A stretch of 18,806 nucleotides of DNA, taken from the NCBI GenBank assembly GCA_041744075.1, contig JBGTLQ010000232.1:1-18806 (forward strand), given 5' to 3'. Positions within the stretch are counted from its first letter, which is position 1. Every line of letters starts with the position of its first letter. The position numbers were made by a program, and so were the translations under genes. The notes beneath the pieces were generated by a model that was given only the letters and a program-made list of their open reading frames with translations, made no database searches and was not told where the DNA came from. This stretch comes from JAJTZA01 sp041744075 (GTDB taxonomy: Bacteria; Verrucomicrobiota; Verrucomicrobiia; Chthoniobacterales; Terrimicrobiaceae). Positions 1-6,072 of this stretch are shown piece by piece.

Positions 1-1035
1 TTTGAACTTGAAAAGCTGGCGTGGCTTTGGAGGCAACTGCAATCCTCTGGTGACTCCGTCAGGTTGTTGAATGATCCCCTGAAGGTTAGAAAGAGATACG
101 ATCTGCTTTCCACCCTGCACGAAGCCGGTCTCAATAAGTATAGGGCTTATCGAGTGACAGAACCTGATCGGCCGTCTTCCTTTCCCGTCTTTTTGCGTGG
201 TGAAAACGACCACGAAGGCCCTCGTAGTCAGTTGATTCAAACATCCAAAGACCTGGAGGAAGAGATATTTTCCCATTTAAGGAAAGTTAGGTTTGGGAAA
301 ATGCGTGAACCAACCCTTATCGTCGAGTACTGCTCAGAATCAAATGCCGAAGGTCATTTTGTCAAATACAGTGCCTTTAAGGTTGGAGATGAGATTATCG
401 CCCGACATCGCTTTGTCGCGACTTCCTGGAATGTTAAAAAGCTGGAAGTTTTAAACCCATTGACCCTTCAAGCCGAGAAGGAGTATGTGATTGAAAACCC
501 CCACAAACAAAAACTCAAAGAAATATTTGAGCTGGCCGACATCGATTATGGTCGAATTGATTATTCTCTGGTAAGGGGAGAGATTCAGACTTATGAGATA
601 AACACCAACCCAATGACCGTTGGCATGGTTAGCCCCCCAGAAAGAGATGAGACAGATACTCTTTTTGCTGAAAGATTTTCCTCGGCGCTTAAGATGCTGG
701 ACACGCCATGGAATGGTCAGTTTGTTTTTGTAGGAGAAAACTATAACACGAAGCTGTACACTCAACGCTACTGGAAGAAGGTCCAGCGCGCTATCCAGCA
801 AGATCATCATCGATCGTTATATCGCAGCACCCAGCAGATTTTTAGGGGCCTGAAACGAGTGGTCCCCTATCCCACAACTGTCTTCCGTGCGGGAAGGCGT
901 CAGTTATGGTGGTTGCTCACGGATCGCCCACTTGGTTTGTTGTTTCGTATCAGGTTTTTAGTCGTTGTTGTTTTCTGCATGAGCAGGGAGGTTGTAAGAT
1001 CTTGCTGGATCAGAATGGGGAGATGGAACCGTTAA
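1..1035 (+). CDS. ATP-grasp-like protein, 5'-truncated by the window edge
   Basis: The reading frame is open from base 1, and the upstream residues (FELEKLAWLWRQLQ) look coding, so the gene begins outside the window; the TTG at 64 is not the likely start. The frame ends with TAA at 1033-1035. The segment around 574-615, reading YGRIDYSLV...EIQTYEINTNP, resembles the C-terminal metal/ATP-binding strand of ATP-grasp ligases, where an acidic residue and an Asn coordinate magnesium. The earlier text (NDPLKVRKRYDLLSTLHEAG) is typical of uncharacterised ATP-grasp proteins found near polysaccharide and sulfotransferase genes. The last 90 residues are rich in Arg and hydrophobics (LLFRIRFLVVVVF) and may hold a membrane segment or reflect an altered C-terminus. 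The substrate is unknown. It is the only gene left of the cassette array and points the opposite way. Confidence 0.7.
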   Translation, partial: FELEKLAWLWRQLQSSGDSVRLLNDPLKVRKRYDLLSTLHEAGLNKYRAYRVTEPDRPSSFPVFLRGENDHEGPRSQLIQTSKDLEEEIFSHLRKVRFGKMREPTLIVEYCSESNAEGHFVKYSAFKVGDEIIARHRFVATSWNVKKLEVLNPLTLQAEKEYVIENPHKQKLKEIFELADIDYGRIDYSLVRGEIQTYEINTNPMTVGMVSPPERDETDTLFAERFSSALKMLDTPWNGQFVFVGENYNTKLYTQRYWKKVQRAIQQDHHRSLYRSTQQIFRGLKRVVPYPTTVFRAGRRQLWWLLTDRPLGLLFRIRFLVVVVFCMSREVVRSCWIRMGRWNR

Positions 1036-1052
1036 ATACCAAATATTCGTTC

Positions 1053-1083
1053 TCCCCAATCTTCGACTTCGGGGGACATTTTT
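1053..1083 (+). terminator. weak candidate terminator after the ATP-grasp gene
   Basis: TCCCC (1053-1057) and GGGGGA (1071-1076) can pair around a 13-nt loop and are followed by a short T run at 1079-1083. It lies just past the stop codon at 1035. The stem is short, so this is only suggestive. The remainder of 1036-1238 shows no convincing gene. A poor palindrome at about 1180-1235 (minus strand CTCAA...TTGAG with partly pairing arms) could be an eroded attC closing the array. Confidence 0.25.
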
Positions 1084-1238
1084 CCCAACGCCGACCAGCC
1101 GCAGGTGTGGAAGCCATACCAAAACCCATAAATTGGCAGTCTGATAATGAGCTTTTAAACCTGCCAAGCATTCTCAAGGTGGGCCGATTTTTCGTAGCTC
1201 AAAGCTTTCTCGGCATTGAGTCACGCTTGTCAAAAATC

Positions 1239-1679
1239 TCATAAGCATGATAGTCGCTTTGGAATGACTTCGTATATACCGAACATGCCGTCCCCGATTC
1301 GACTGGACGAGAACTTCTTGAGACTGATCGCAGTGATTCCATCTGCGCCTGCAATCCCGGAAACGTCAACCGTATGGGTGTCACCTAGCTGTGCTTCCAT
1401 CGAAAGATCGCCGAGTGCGGTAAAGATCGCCCTGCATGCATCTTCGTCAATTCCGCCTAACGAAAGAAGCTCATACCGAAACCCATCCGTGCTGCAAATC
1501 TGATCGGGATAAAGGGAAAGCTCGCAGGTCACGTAGATGGCCTCGTGACCAATCTGGCACATCGAAACCGGGCCGCCTCCGCTGAAACCTATGATCGACG
1601 AAATGGTCTCGTCGTTGAGAGCGCCGTGCCGCTCTATCAATTCAGCGTATAGCGTCGTGTAGTGTTCTTTCGCTGACAT
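1239..1679 (-). CDS. cassette A: hypothetical protein, possibly SUFU-like
   Basis: Encodes 146 aa from ATG at 1679. An in-frame start at 1763 lies inside attC1 and is rejected; the chosen ATG sits just after the R' core and a purine-rich GAAGAAA. No signal peptide or membrane segment is visible. The pattern SIIGFSGGGPVSMCQIG, YVTCELSLYPDQ, GFRYELLSLGG and GDTHTVDVSG recalls bacterial proteins annotated as suppressor-of-fused (SUFU) domain proteins, which are often found among immunity-type genes. I match this from memory and am only moderately sure. It is the last clear cassette of the array, and only an eroded palindrome follows it. Confidence 0.75.
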   Translation of the reverse strand: MSAKEHYTTLYAELIERHGALNDETISSIIGFSGGGPVSMCQIGHEAIYVTCELSLYPDQICSTDGFRYELLSLGGIDEDACRAIFTALGDLSMEAQLGDTHTVDVSGIAGADGITAISLKKFSSSRIGDGMFGIYEVIPKRLSCL

Positions 1680-1687
1680 TTTCTTCA

Positions 1688-1806
1688 CAGAACGTCCCCG
1701 ATGACCAATCACCACTTGCTTCTGGCGTGCTTCCTGCCCGCGAAGCGGATCAGGAGGAAGCATGACAGAAGCCCCGAAGGGATGGTGATTTGGTCCATCG
1801 TTCGCT
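1688..1806 (-). other. attC1, long attC site
   Basis: Minus strand: inverse core GCGAACG (1805-1799), arm GATGGACCAAATCACCA, two inner hairpins, return arm TGGTGATTGGTCATC, then GGGGACGTTCTGT (R' GTTCTGT at 1693-1687). The outer arms pair along about 16 bp with an extra base. An inner stem is TGCTTCCT/AGGAAGCA. It is closely related to attC3, with compensating changes in that stem. It starts 10 nt after the stop of cassette B and ends 8 nt before the ATG of cassette A. Confidence 0.75.
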
Positions 1807-1815
1807 TTTTCCGAT

Positions 1816-2322
1816 TCACCTCATTTGGTCGTCAACGAGTTCGCGCACGAAACGAATCCCGGGTCCCGCCAGGATACACGCCTCTAGAAACGGTCTGATG
1901 GTGAGAGGAATAACGGGATAGTGCGAAAGAGGATCGATGGGGTAGAAGAAGAAATATCGTAATCGAGGGGAAAGCGTATTTGAAATGTCCAGAATCAGCT
2001 GTTCATTACCCGCGCCAAAGTGGCCAAGCGTGTAGCAGTCAAGCAACCCTTTCAAATCCGGCTCAACCCTCACTTCATCCTCTCCCAGCGTAAGGGCCGC
2101 GACGGAATAATCGAAGTAAGGTTGAAGACAGAACGACCCCGGATTCGTGCGAATGCCATCTCCCACCGGGGTCTCATAAATGTGGATCTTGCGAAATTCC
2201 GTCGCGATTTGAATGATATCCTCAGGCACGCCACGCGGCATGGTTCCCAACGCGGGATCAGATGGCCAACGCTCGAATGAACACTCTGGCGTATTCTCGA
2301 TAATGCTTTCGAGGGAGGACAT
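1816..2322 (-). CDS. cassette B: hypothetical protein
   Basis: Encodes 168 aa from ATG at 2322 (MSSLESIIENTPECSFERW). The longer frame to 2532 only reads back through attC2 and the end of cassette C. The ATG lies 12 nt after the R' core of attC2, the usual cassette layout. The protein is soluble, acidic in the middle, with no signal peptide; LRYFFFYPIDPLSHYPVIPL near the C-terminus is aromatic-rich. I do not recognise the family. It could be an immunity-type protein given the cassette setting, but nothing in the sequence proves that. Confidence 0.7.
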   Translation of the reverse strand: MSSLESIIENTPECSFERWPSDPALGTMPRGVPEDIIQIATEFRKIHIYETPVGDGIRTNPGSFCLQPYFDYSVAALTLGEDEVRVEPDLKGLLDCYTLGHFGAGNEQLILDISNTLSPRLRYFFFYPIDPLSHYPVIPLTIRPFLEACILAGPGIRFVRELVDDQMR

Positions 2323-2330
2323 GCTTATTA

Positions 2331-2455
2331 TCGCGAACGTCGAGACCTGGCACCCGCTACCGGGAGCGCGCCTCCGCTTCAGGTTGAGGTTTGTCGCTAC
2401 TCTCCGACTTCGACTGGGTGTGGGTAGCGGATTGCCCAGTGCCGCCTTGTTCGGT
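2331..2455 (-). other. attC2, overlapping the 3' end of cassette C
   Basis: Minus strand: CCGAACAAGGCGG (from 2454), then GGCAATCCGCTACC pairing with GGTAGCGGGTGCC near the other end, then CTCGACGTTCGCG (R' at about 2338-2332). The middle is a longer variable region that differs from the other sites. The cassette C reading frame stays open through most of it and stops at 2357. Confidence 0.7.
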
Positions 2456-2827
2456 TTGCTTTTTCTCGCGTGCCGCACGAAGGAGATCGCTCGCCTGCTT
2501 GGTTGGCCCTCCATCCTTACCGAGGACCTCATGATCGTATGTGAGTGTGTTCAGCCAACTTTGATTGTATCCATGCTCTCCGAAGTAGAGAAAGAATCCG
2601 ATGGGCTCTTGATTCAGTTCTCCGATCTCGCCCTTCACCTCCTTACCGTTGAGGAAAAGTCTGCCGATCCTCCGCTCTGAACGTGTGCCTTGATGCTGAA
2701 TCTCGCAAACGTATCTCCAGCCCTTGTGTGAATACTCACCCGCCTTAGTTGGAAACACGACCGGCTCCGCGATGGCCTGCAAGCTGAGCGTGAGGAATAC
2801 CAGAAGGAGATGGAGAGTCTTGGTCAT
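2357..2827 (-). CDS. cassette C: secreted hypothetical protein with attC-encoded tail
   Basis: Encodes 156 aa from ATG at 2827. The 2890 start would lie inside the 149-bp inserted element and is rejected. The N-terminus MTKTLHLLLVFLTLSLQAIA is a clear Sec signal peptide with probable cleavage after AIA. The mature part contains one conserved-looking block (KAGEYSHKGWRYVCEIQ, FLNGKEVKGEIG, FFLYFGEHGYNQSW). The last 35 residues (EQGGTGQSATHTQ... to the end) are low-complexity, rich in Ser, Glu, Lys and Gln, and are encoded by attC2; they are probably a passenger tail. The start is 7 nt from the R' half-core GTTCGGT. Function unknown. Confidence 0.7.
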   Translation of the reverse strand: MTKTLHLLLVFLTLSLQAIAEPVVFPTKAGEYSHKGWRYVCEIQHQGTRSERRIGRLFLNGKEVKGEIGELNQEPIGFFLYFGEHGYNQSWLNTLTYDHEVLGKDGGPTKQASDLLRAAREKKQTEQGGTGQSATHTQSKSESSDKPQPEAEARSR

Positions 2828-2838
2828 TCTTACCGAAC

Positions 2839-2987
2839 GAGACTGTCGGAAAACCGTAGTCGCCCTACAAGCCCAAAAACTATTGCGCATAAATGGGCCT
2901 GTGAGGCCCGATTCATGAGGGTCAGTGGTGTTATGATTCCCAAAAATTTACAAAAAGCGCTTACCATGGGGGTTTTCCGATAGTCTC
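2839..2987. mobile_element. 149-bp MITE-like element inserted in an attC core
   Basis: Ends are GAGACTGTCGGAAAACC (2839-2855) and its inverse (2971-2987), matching at 16 of 17 positions. It is flanked by AAC at 2836-2838 and AAC at 2988-2990, a likely 3-bp target duplication. On the minus strand the duplicated triplet is GTT of the attC R' core, so removing element plus one copy restores GACGTTCGGTAAG, a canonical site. There is no coding capacity. A small hairpin GGGCCT/AGGCCC lies near the middle. It is probably a non-autonomous derivative of an IS; I cannot assign the family with confidence. Confidence 0.7.
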
Positions 2988-3094
2988 AACGTCCCCGATC
3001 AGGAATCACCACTCGCTCCTGCCCGCGAAACGGAATCAGCAGGAGCCATGTCAGAAGTCCCGCAGGGATGGCGATTTGCTCCATCGGGTTCGTT
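2988..3094 (-). other. attC3, long attC site split by the MITE
   Basis: Minus strand: CGAACCCGATGG (3092 downward), arm AAATCGCCA pairing with TGGTGATT, CCCGAT pairing with ATCGGG, inner stem GCTCCTGC/GCAGGAGC, and GACGTT at the far end. The core is interrupted directly after GTT by the 149-bp element; the remaining GTTCGGT lies at 2838-2832. It follows the stop of cassette D by 4 nt. It is the sister of attC1. Confidence 0.75.
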
Positions 3095-3097
3095 GAA

Positions 3098-3466
3098 TTA
3101 CTTTTTTGTAAAACGGTCACGGTAAGGAAGGAATGAAATTGTGAAAATTAAAGCGCCGGTAAGACACTGAGCTGCGAAAGCACCGGCTTGCTGTCCAGAG
3201 CGAGCAAAAACCACGAAAAATATTGTGCCTGAGAAAAACAAAAAAATGAGACTCCCGTAATAATAAATTTGCGCCCTTGGCTTCTGAAAAAAGAAGAACA
3301 CAACGGAAACAATGTTCGTCAAACCCAGGAGTGTAATCCAGACGAACCAGCCGGTCTGAATCGGGTTCTGAGACGAGTTGAAATATTCCACCGTAAAGTG
3401 CGCTAAACCGAAAAGAGTTCCAAATGCGAGCCATATACTGGCGATGACGATTGATGTGGGCGGCAT
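3098..3466 (-). CDS. cassette D: small integral membrane protein
   Basis: Encodes 122 aa from ATG at 3466, directly after the degenerate R' of attC4 (GACGATAGAAGAAGAT). Four hydrophobic segments are visible: residues about 4-26, 40-60, 68-88 and 93-113, and the protein ends in a positively charged tail (RDRFTKK). There are no charged catalytic motifs. Function unknown. An overlapping frame at 3117-3491 is an artefact of the same region. Confidence 0.75.
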   Translation of the reverse strand: MPPTSIVIASIWLAFGTLFGLAHFTVEYFNSSQNPIQTGWFVWITLLGLTNIVSVVFFFFQKPRAQIYYYGSLIFLFFSGTIFFVVFARSGQQAGAFAAQCLTGALIFTISFLPYRDRFTKK

Positions 3467-3471
3467 ATCTT

Positions 3472-3543
3472 CTTCTATCGTCGCGCATCACTCGCCGAAG
3501 GAGCCTAAGCGACTGAAGGTGGAGTACATGCGCCTTGTTCGAC
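3472..3543 (-). other. attC4
   Basis: Minus strand: GTCGAAC-AAG-GCGCATG, then CACCTTCAGTCGCTTAGGCT, then GAGTGATGCGCGACG. GCGCAT pairs with ATGCGC, followed by the typical extra unpaired bases. R' reads GATAGAA instead of GTTCGG, so the crossover core is degenerate. Cassette E's stop codon lies inside it, at 3505. Confidence 0.75.
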
Positions 3544-3960
3544 TTTTTTCGTTTGCAGAATTATCGCTGCTATCTGGGTGAGAAAGAAAATGAGAGCTAT
3601 CATGACTGCAATCCATATGCTGGAAGGTATGGCTTCTGGAACAAAACGACTTGCAAGGAAGTATTGGCCAAAAAGATGGATCATAAAGTAACCTGAAACT
3701 ATGGCGATGATGGCTGCACCGGCAATCGCGAACCCAGAAGGCATTCGGGTAAAGGGTAGAATGAGAAGCACCGCCAAGAATCCGAAAGGAATTGTTGCGT
3801 GGAGAATATGCGCCAGCATCGGATGGGGTCCAGAGAACGAGCCAAGCATCAAATCCTTGGTCTGCGCGTGAATCTGAAGATGTGTAGAAATCAGCATGCA
3901 AATGATCCATGCCGCACCGAGAACTCCAATACTACGCGTGATGGTGAGTGCAGTTTTCAT
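3505..3960 (-). CDS. cassette E: four-helix membrane protein with attC-encoded tail
   Basis: Encodes 151 aa from ATG at 3960 (MKTALTITRSIGVLGAAW); a TTG at 3975 in the same frame is less likely. Hydrophobic segments lie at about 8-28, 53-74, 78-104 and 115-138. The first could be a signal anchor. The C-terminal EQGACTPPSVA is encoded by attC4 and matches the tail of cassette I (EQGAYTQPSVA). Family not recognised. It is adjacent to another membrane protein cassette, but the two proteins are not obviously related. Confidence 0.75.
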   Translation of the reverse strand: MKTALTITRSIGVLGAAWIICMLISTHLQIHAQTKDLMLGSFSGPHPMLAHILHATIPFGFLAVLLILPFTRMPSGFAIAGAAIIAIVSGYFMIHLFGQYFLASRFVPEAIPSSIWIAVMIALIFFLTQIAAIILQTKKVEQGACTPPSVA

Positions 3961-3965
3961 ATTTT

Positions 3966-4020
3966 TGTCGTCCAAGGTGACCTATCCCCTGAAGCCGAAG
4001 GCTGTGGGGGATTGGGTAGA
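3966..4020 (-). other. attC5, degenerate
   Basis: Minus strand: ATCTACCCAATCCCC, then CACAGCCTTCGGCTTCAG, then GGGGATAGGT and TTGGACGAC. ATCCCC pairs with GGGGAT, ACC pairs with GGT, and GCCTTCGGC forms an inner hairpin. The inverse core is not recognisable and R' reads GACAAAA after the conserved GAC. It keeps attC position and shape between two same-strand genes but is probably inactive. Confidence 0.5.
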
Positions 4021-4032
4021 TCTCATGGCTTT

Positions 4033-4434
4033 TTAGATTTTTGTTCCAAAGGCCAAAATATATCCATTCAAATCTCGAATCCAAAAATCTCTCATTCCAT
4101 ATTCCTTGTCTTCTGGGACTAGAGACTGTGCGAGACCTCGCCCGTGTAATTCTGTAGCAAGCGCATCAACGTCAGATACTTCAACATAAATTCCGCCTTT
4201 GCCATCATCCACATTTCCGCCGAGTGGAAGCGCGGTGGCGGACGGGTGATGCGAAAAAAAGAAATGGATAGTGATGACATCTCGCTGGACAATCCCATAA
4301 TTGGTCGGCTCACCCATCTGACCGGAAATAGTAAATCCAAGCTTGTCTCGATAATAGGCTAGGGCTGCGTCCACATCCGGAACGGCAATCATGGGAGCCG
4401 CGCGGGAAACTGTGACCTGAGGTGATGTCTTCAT
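4033..4434 (-). CDS. cassette F: VOC superfamily (glyoxalase/bleomycin-resistance-like) protein
   Basis: Encodes 133 aa from ATG at 4434; upstream in-frame codons to 4590 merely read through attC6. A single VOC domain spans the protein: N-terminal AAPMIAVPDVDAALAYYRDKLGFT (about 12-35) and C-terminal YVEVSDVDALATELHGRG (83-100) with MRDFWIRDLNGYILAFG (114-130), the usual paired beta-alpha-beta-beta-beta modules. VOC proteins of this size typically dimerise and bind either a metal or a hydrophobic drug such as bleomycin. Metal ligands are uncertain here (H57 and E85 are candidates). Such proteins are frequent integron cargo. The substrate cannot be inferred. Confidence 0.85.
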   Translation of the reverse strand: MKTSPQVTVSRAAPMIAVPDVDAALAYYRDKLGFTISGQMGEPTNYGIVQRDVITIHFFFSHHPSATALPLGGNVDDGKGGIYVEVSDVDALATELHGRGLAQSLVPEDKEYGMRDFWIRDLNGYILAFGTKI

Positions 4435-4438
4435 TTTT

Positions 4439-4506
4439 TTGCCGTCGAGCGTGAGGAACCGAAGGAGCTTTAGCGACTGAAGGTTTCCTCGACGCTCTTG
4501 TTCGGC
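4439..4506 (-). other. attC6
   Basis: Minus strand: GCCGAAC-AA-GAGCGTCGAGGAAACC, central CAGTCGCTAAAGCTCC, then GGTTCCTCACGCTCGACGG. GAGGAAACC pairs with GGTTCCTC and GAGCG with CGCTC, with extra bases between them. The inverse core is perfect (GCCGAAC), but R' reads GGCAAAA after CGAC. Confidence 0.75.
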
Positions 4507-4516
4507 GTTTGTTGCC

Positions 4517-5140
4517 TTACTTTGGGGAGAGAGCGTTGAGCACGGATTTCTCGCGCAAATGCCAGAGTGCCCAAGTTCCAGGGGAATCACCGTTAATGTC
4601 CCAGATGGTCAGGTCTGCTCCAGCCTCCAACAAGAGTGTAATTGTTTCGGCAGGTGAATAAGCGGCCGCCCGATGCAGTGGCGTCTCGGCCCGTGTTCGC
4701 AGGTCACCCCCATAGTTGAAACTGTAGATTCCGGCTTTGGTCTTGGCGTTGGGATTGGCACCGTGGTCAAGGAGTAGCTTTACAAGGGGAGTTCGATCGG
4801 AAGTCCGAGAAACAAGGGCATGATGTAGTGGTGTCTCTCCTGATTCTTCACGTCCGCGATCCACATGCGCACCGGCACGGAGCAACGCCCGCACGCAGTC
4901 AAGCTGGTTTACGTAAGCGAGGCCGGCAAGGACGGAAGCGCCTACTTGATTCTTTTGAGTGTTAGGGTTCGCCCCTCGCGAAAGCAGAAGCTCGACCATC
5001 TCTGGATGAAAGGTAAGAAGTGTGCCGCAACCGTGCTCGTCGGCAGAATTCGGGTCGGCACCCTCATCTAAAAGTTGTCTCACCTCTTCTAAACTTCCGG
5101 CGGAACACGCGTTTTTGAGTTTCATGGAGATTGGATTCAT
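4517..5140 (-). CDS. cassette G: ankyrin-repeat protein
   Basis: Encodes 207 aa from ATG at 5140 (a second ATG six residues on is possible). About five ankyrin-type units are visible: LKNACSAGSLEEVRQLLDEGADPNS, PEMVELLLSRGANPNT, NQLDCVRALLRAGAHVD, GETPLHHALVS with LVKLLLDHGANPNA, and AETPLHRAAAYSPAETITLLLEAGADL. The TPLHxA and LLxxGAxPN hallmarks are clear. There is no signal peptide, so it is probably a cytoplasmic protein-protein interaction module. It is the longest cassette gene. Partner unknown. Confidence 0.9.
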   Translation of the reverse strand: MNPISMKLKNACSAGSLEEVRQLLDEGADPNSADEHGCGTLLTFHPEMVELLLSRGANPNTQKNQVGASVLAGLAYVNQLDCVRALLRAGAHVDRGREESGETPLHHALVSRTSDRTPLVKLLLDHGANPNAKTKAGIYSFNYGGDLRTRAETPLHRAAAYSPAETITLLLEAGADLTIWDINGDSPGTWALWHLREKSVLNALSPK

Positions 5141-5160
5141 GTAGCCTTGTTTGTTGTATT

Positions 5161-5230
5161 TTGCCGTCGCGGATCACCCGCCCGAAGGAGCTTTAGCGAC
5201 TGAGGGTTGGGGCATGCGCCTTGTTCGGAA
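5161..5230 (-). other. attC7
   Basis: Minus strand: TCCGAAC-AAG-GCGCATGCCCC, central CAGTCGCTAAAGCTCC, then GGGCGGGTGATCCGCGACGG. The arms pair with mismatches. The inverse core is canonical; R' reads GGCAAAA after CGAC, as in attC6. Confidence 0.8.
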
Positions 5231-5243
5231 TTTCCTCATGGTT

Positions 5244-5681
5244 TCAGAATTGTTGCCCTACCGCTTTTACTTCTAGACACACAGGACATGTGAATACATA
5301 GAAGCTAGCAGAATCGTGCCACCAGAGCTTAGCGTCTGGCGGACTTTCGGAGCAAATACAATCACCGTCAATCTGTCCTACAAAATACATTGCTCTTCCG
5401 CAACATTCGGGAATCTCATCTCCTTGGATCCAAGATGGGACTCTGAATCCCTTCCTTTCTTCTTCGGTTGCTTTTCTAACTACCTTTATCATTTCTGGAT
5501 CGTGCTGCCGCTGGCAATACATCAGCTCGAAATTCTGCACCCAGGTTATTGGTGGGACAATCGAGTGGAATTCTATCAGGACAATTTTATCCCGCTCTGC
5601 CAAAACCGCGAAATACCCTTCATCAAGAGTATGGCTATCTCCTCCTAGGTTTTCAGGATCGAGGGGGATGATGGCTTTCAT
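5244..5681 (-). CDS. cassette H: cysteine-rich, probably zinc-binding protein
   Basis: Encodes 145 aa from ATG at 5681, 9 nt after a canonical R' core in attC8. Cys93-Cys94 (PECCGRAMYFVGQIDGD) and Cys132/Cys135 (FTCPVC) form a probable zinc ribbon. The CCGxxMxFVGQID block with a later CPxC recalls the C-terminal half of YwqG/DUF1963-type proteins; that resemblance is from memory and uncertain. It is soluble, without a signal peptide. The adjacent cassette I is also a Cys-rich protein. Confidence 0.75.
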   Translation of the reverse strand: MKAIIPLDPENLGGDSHTLDEGYFAVLAERDKIVLIEFHSIVPPITWVQNFELMYCQRQHDPEMIKVVRKATEEERKGFRVPSWIQGDEIPECCGRAMYFVGQIDGDCICSESPPDAKLWWHDSASFYVFTCPVCLEVKAVGQQF

Positions 5682-5687
5682 GATTTT

Positions 5688-5760
5688 TCCGAACGTCGCG
5701 CATCACTCGCCCGAAGGAGCTTTAGCGACTGAGGGTTGAGTGTATGCGCCTTGTTCGGCG
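5688..5760 (-). other. attC8, best-conserved site
   Basis: Minus strand: GCCGAAC (5759-5753), AAG, GCGCATACACTC, central CAGTCGCTAAAGCTCC, GAGTGATGCGC, GAC, GTTCGGA (R', 5694-5688). GCCGAAC pairs with GTTCGG, GCGCAT with ATGCGC, and CACTC with GAGTG, leaving an extra unpaired A as expected of attC extrahelical bases. Both cores are intact, so this is the site most likely to be recombinogenic. Cassette I reads 22 codons into it. Confidence 0.85.
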
Positions 5761-6068
5761 GTTTGTATTACTAATCTTTGACCGCATCGGCGATGTCGCC
5801 CTAAAAAGAAGCTTCCAAGGTAGTTGACGGTAAAGCGGGTATCGCAGCATGGACATGTAACCCAACCGTCTGATCTCGGGAAAATCTGGATAGGAGGAGA
5901 CTCGTTTTCTGGACGGAGAGGATCGTCCAACACTGCGACTCCATGGTCGGGGCAGTATAGTTCAAAACCGTCCCACCTTGCTCCATCAGGATCAGCCCCG
6001 CTCGCTCTGCGATGCAGCAAATCTTGTTGGCAGGTCGGGCATTTACGAGATGCGTAAGTGATCTTCAT
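5703..6068 (-). CDS. cassette I: zinc-ribbon-like protein with attC-encoded tail
   Basis: Encodes 121 aa from ATG at 6068, just after the core at 6080-6073. Cys10/Cys13 (CPTC), Cys39 with His42 (CPDHG), Cys72/Cys74/Cys75 (CPCC) and Cys95 suggest two zinc-binding knuckles. The protein is soluble. Residues from about 103 onward (TAEQGAYTQPSVAKAPSGE) are translated from attC8 and are not part of a domain. It is the first cassette of the array as read from the expected attI side. Function unknown. Confidence 0.75.
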   Translation of the reverse strand: MKITYASRKCPTCQQDLLHRRASGADPDGARWDGFELYCPDHGVAVLDDPLRPENESPPIQIFPRSDGWVTCPCCDTRFTVNYLGSFFLGRHRRCGQRLVIQTAEQGAYTQPSVAKAPSGE

Positions 6069-6072
6069 ATTC

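Noticed and set aside
906..1244. 112-aa + strand ORF overlapping the end of the ATP-grasp gene
   Set aside because: It begins inside the upstream gene in another frame, has no domain-like features, and crosses the end of cassette A; a frameshifted continuation of the ATP-grasp gene is possible but not supported.
1816..2532. Long frame suggesting a 238-aa protein for cassette B
   Set aside because: The N-terminal 70 residues are read from attC2 and the antisense/other frame of cassette C; the ATG at 2322 follows the R' core, as in the other cassettes.
2986..3084. Short ORF inside attC3 (starts MEQIAIPAGLLTW) resembling one inside attC1 (1709-1798, starts MDQITIPSGLLSC)
   Set aside because: The peptide similarity is explained by conservation of the attC DNA fold. 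The C-terminal parts differ in frame and length, and no ribosome binding site is visible.
4033..4590. 185-aa version of the VOC protein
   Set aside because: The extra 52 residues are translated from the end of cassette G and attC6. The VOC domain starts after the ATG at 4434.
3472..5760. Repeated CAGTCGCTAAAGCTCC blocks as a CRISPR array or simple REP family
   Set aside because: Spacing is irregular (gene-sized), and the repeats are embedded in larger palindromes always placed 3' of a same-strand gene, which fits attC and not CRISPR or REP.
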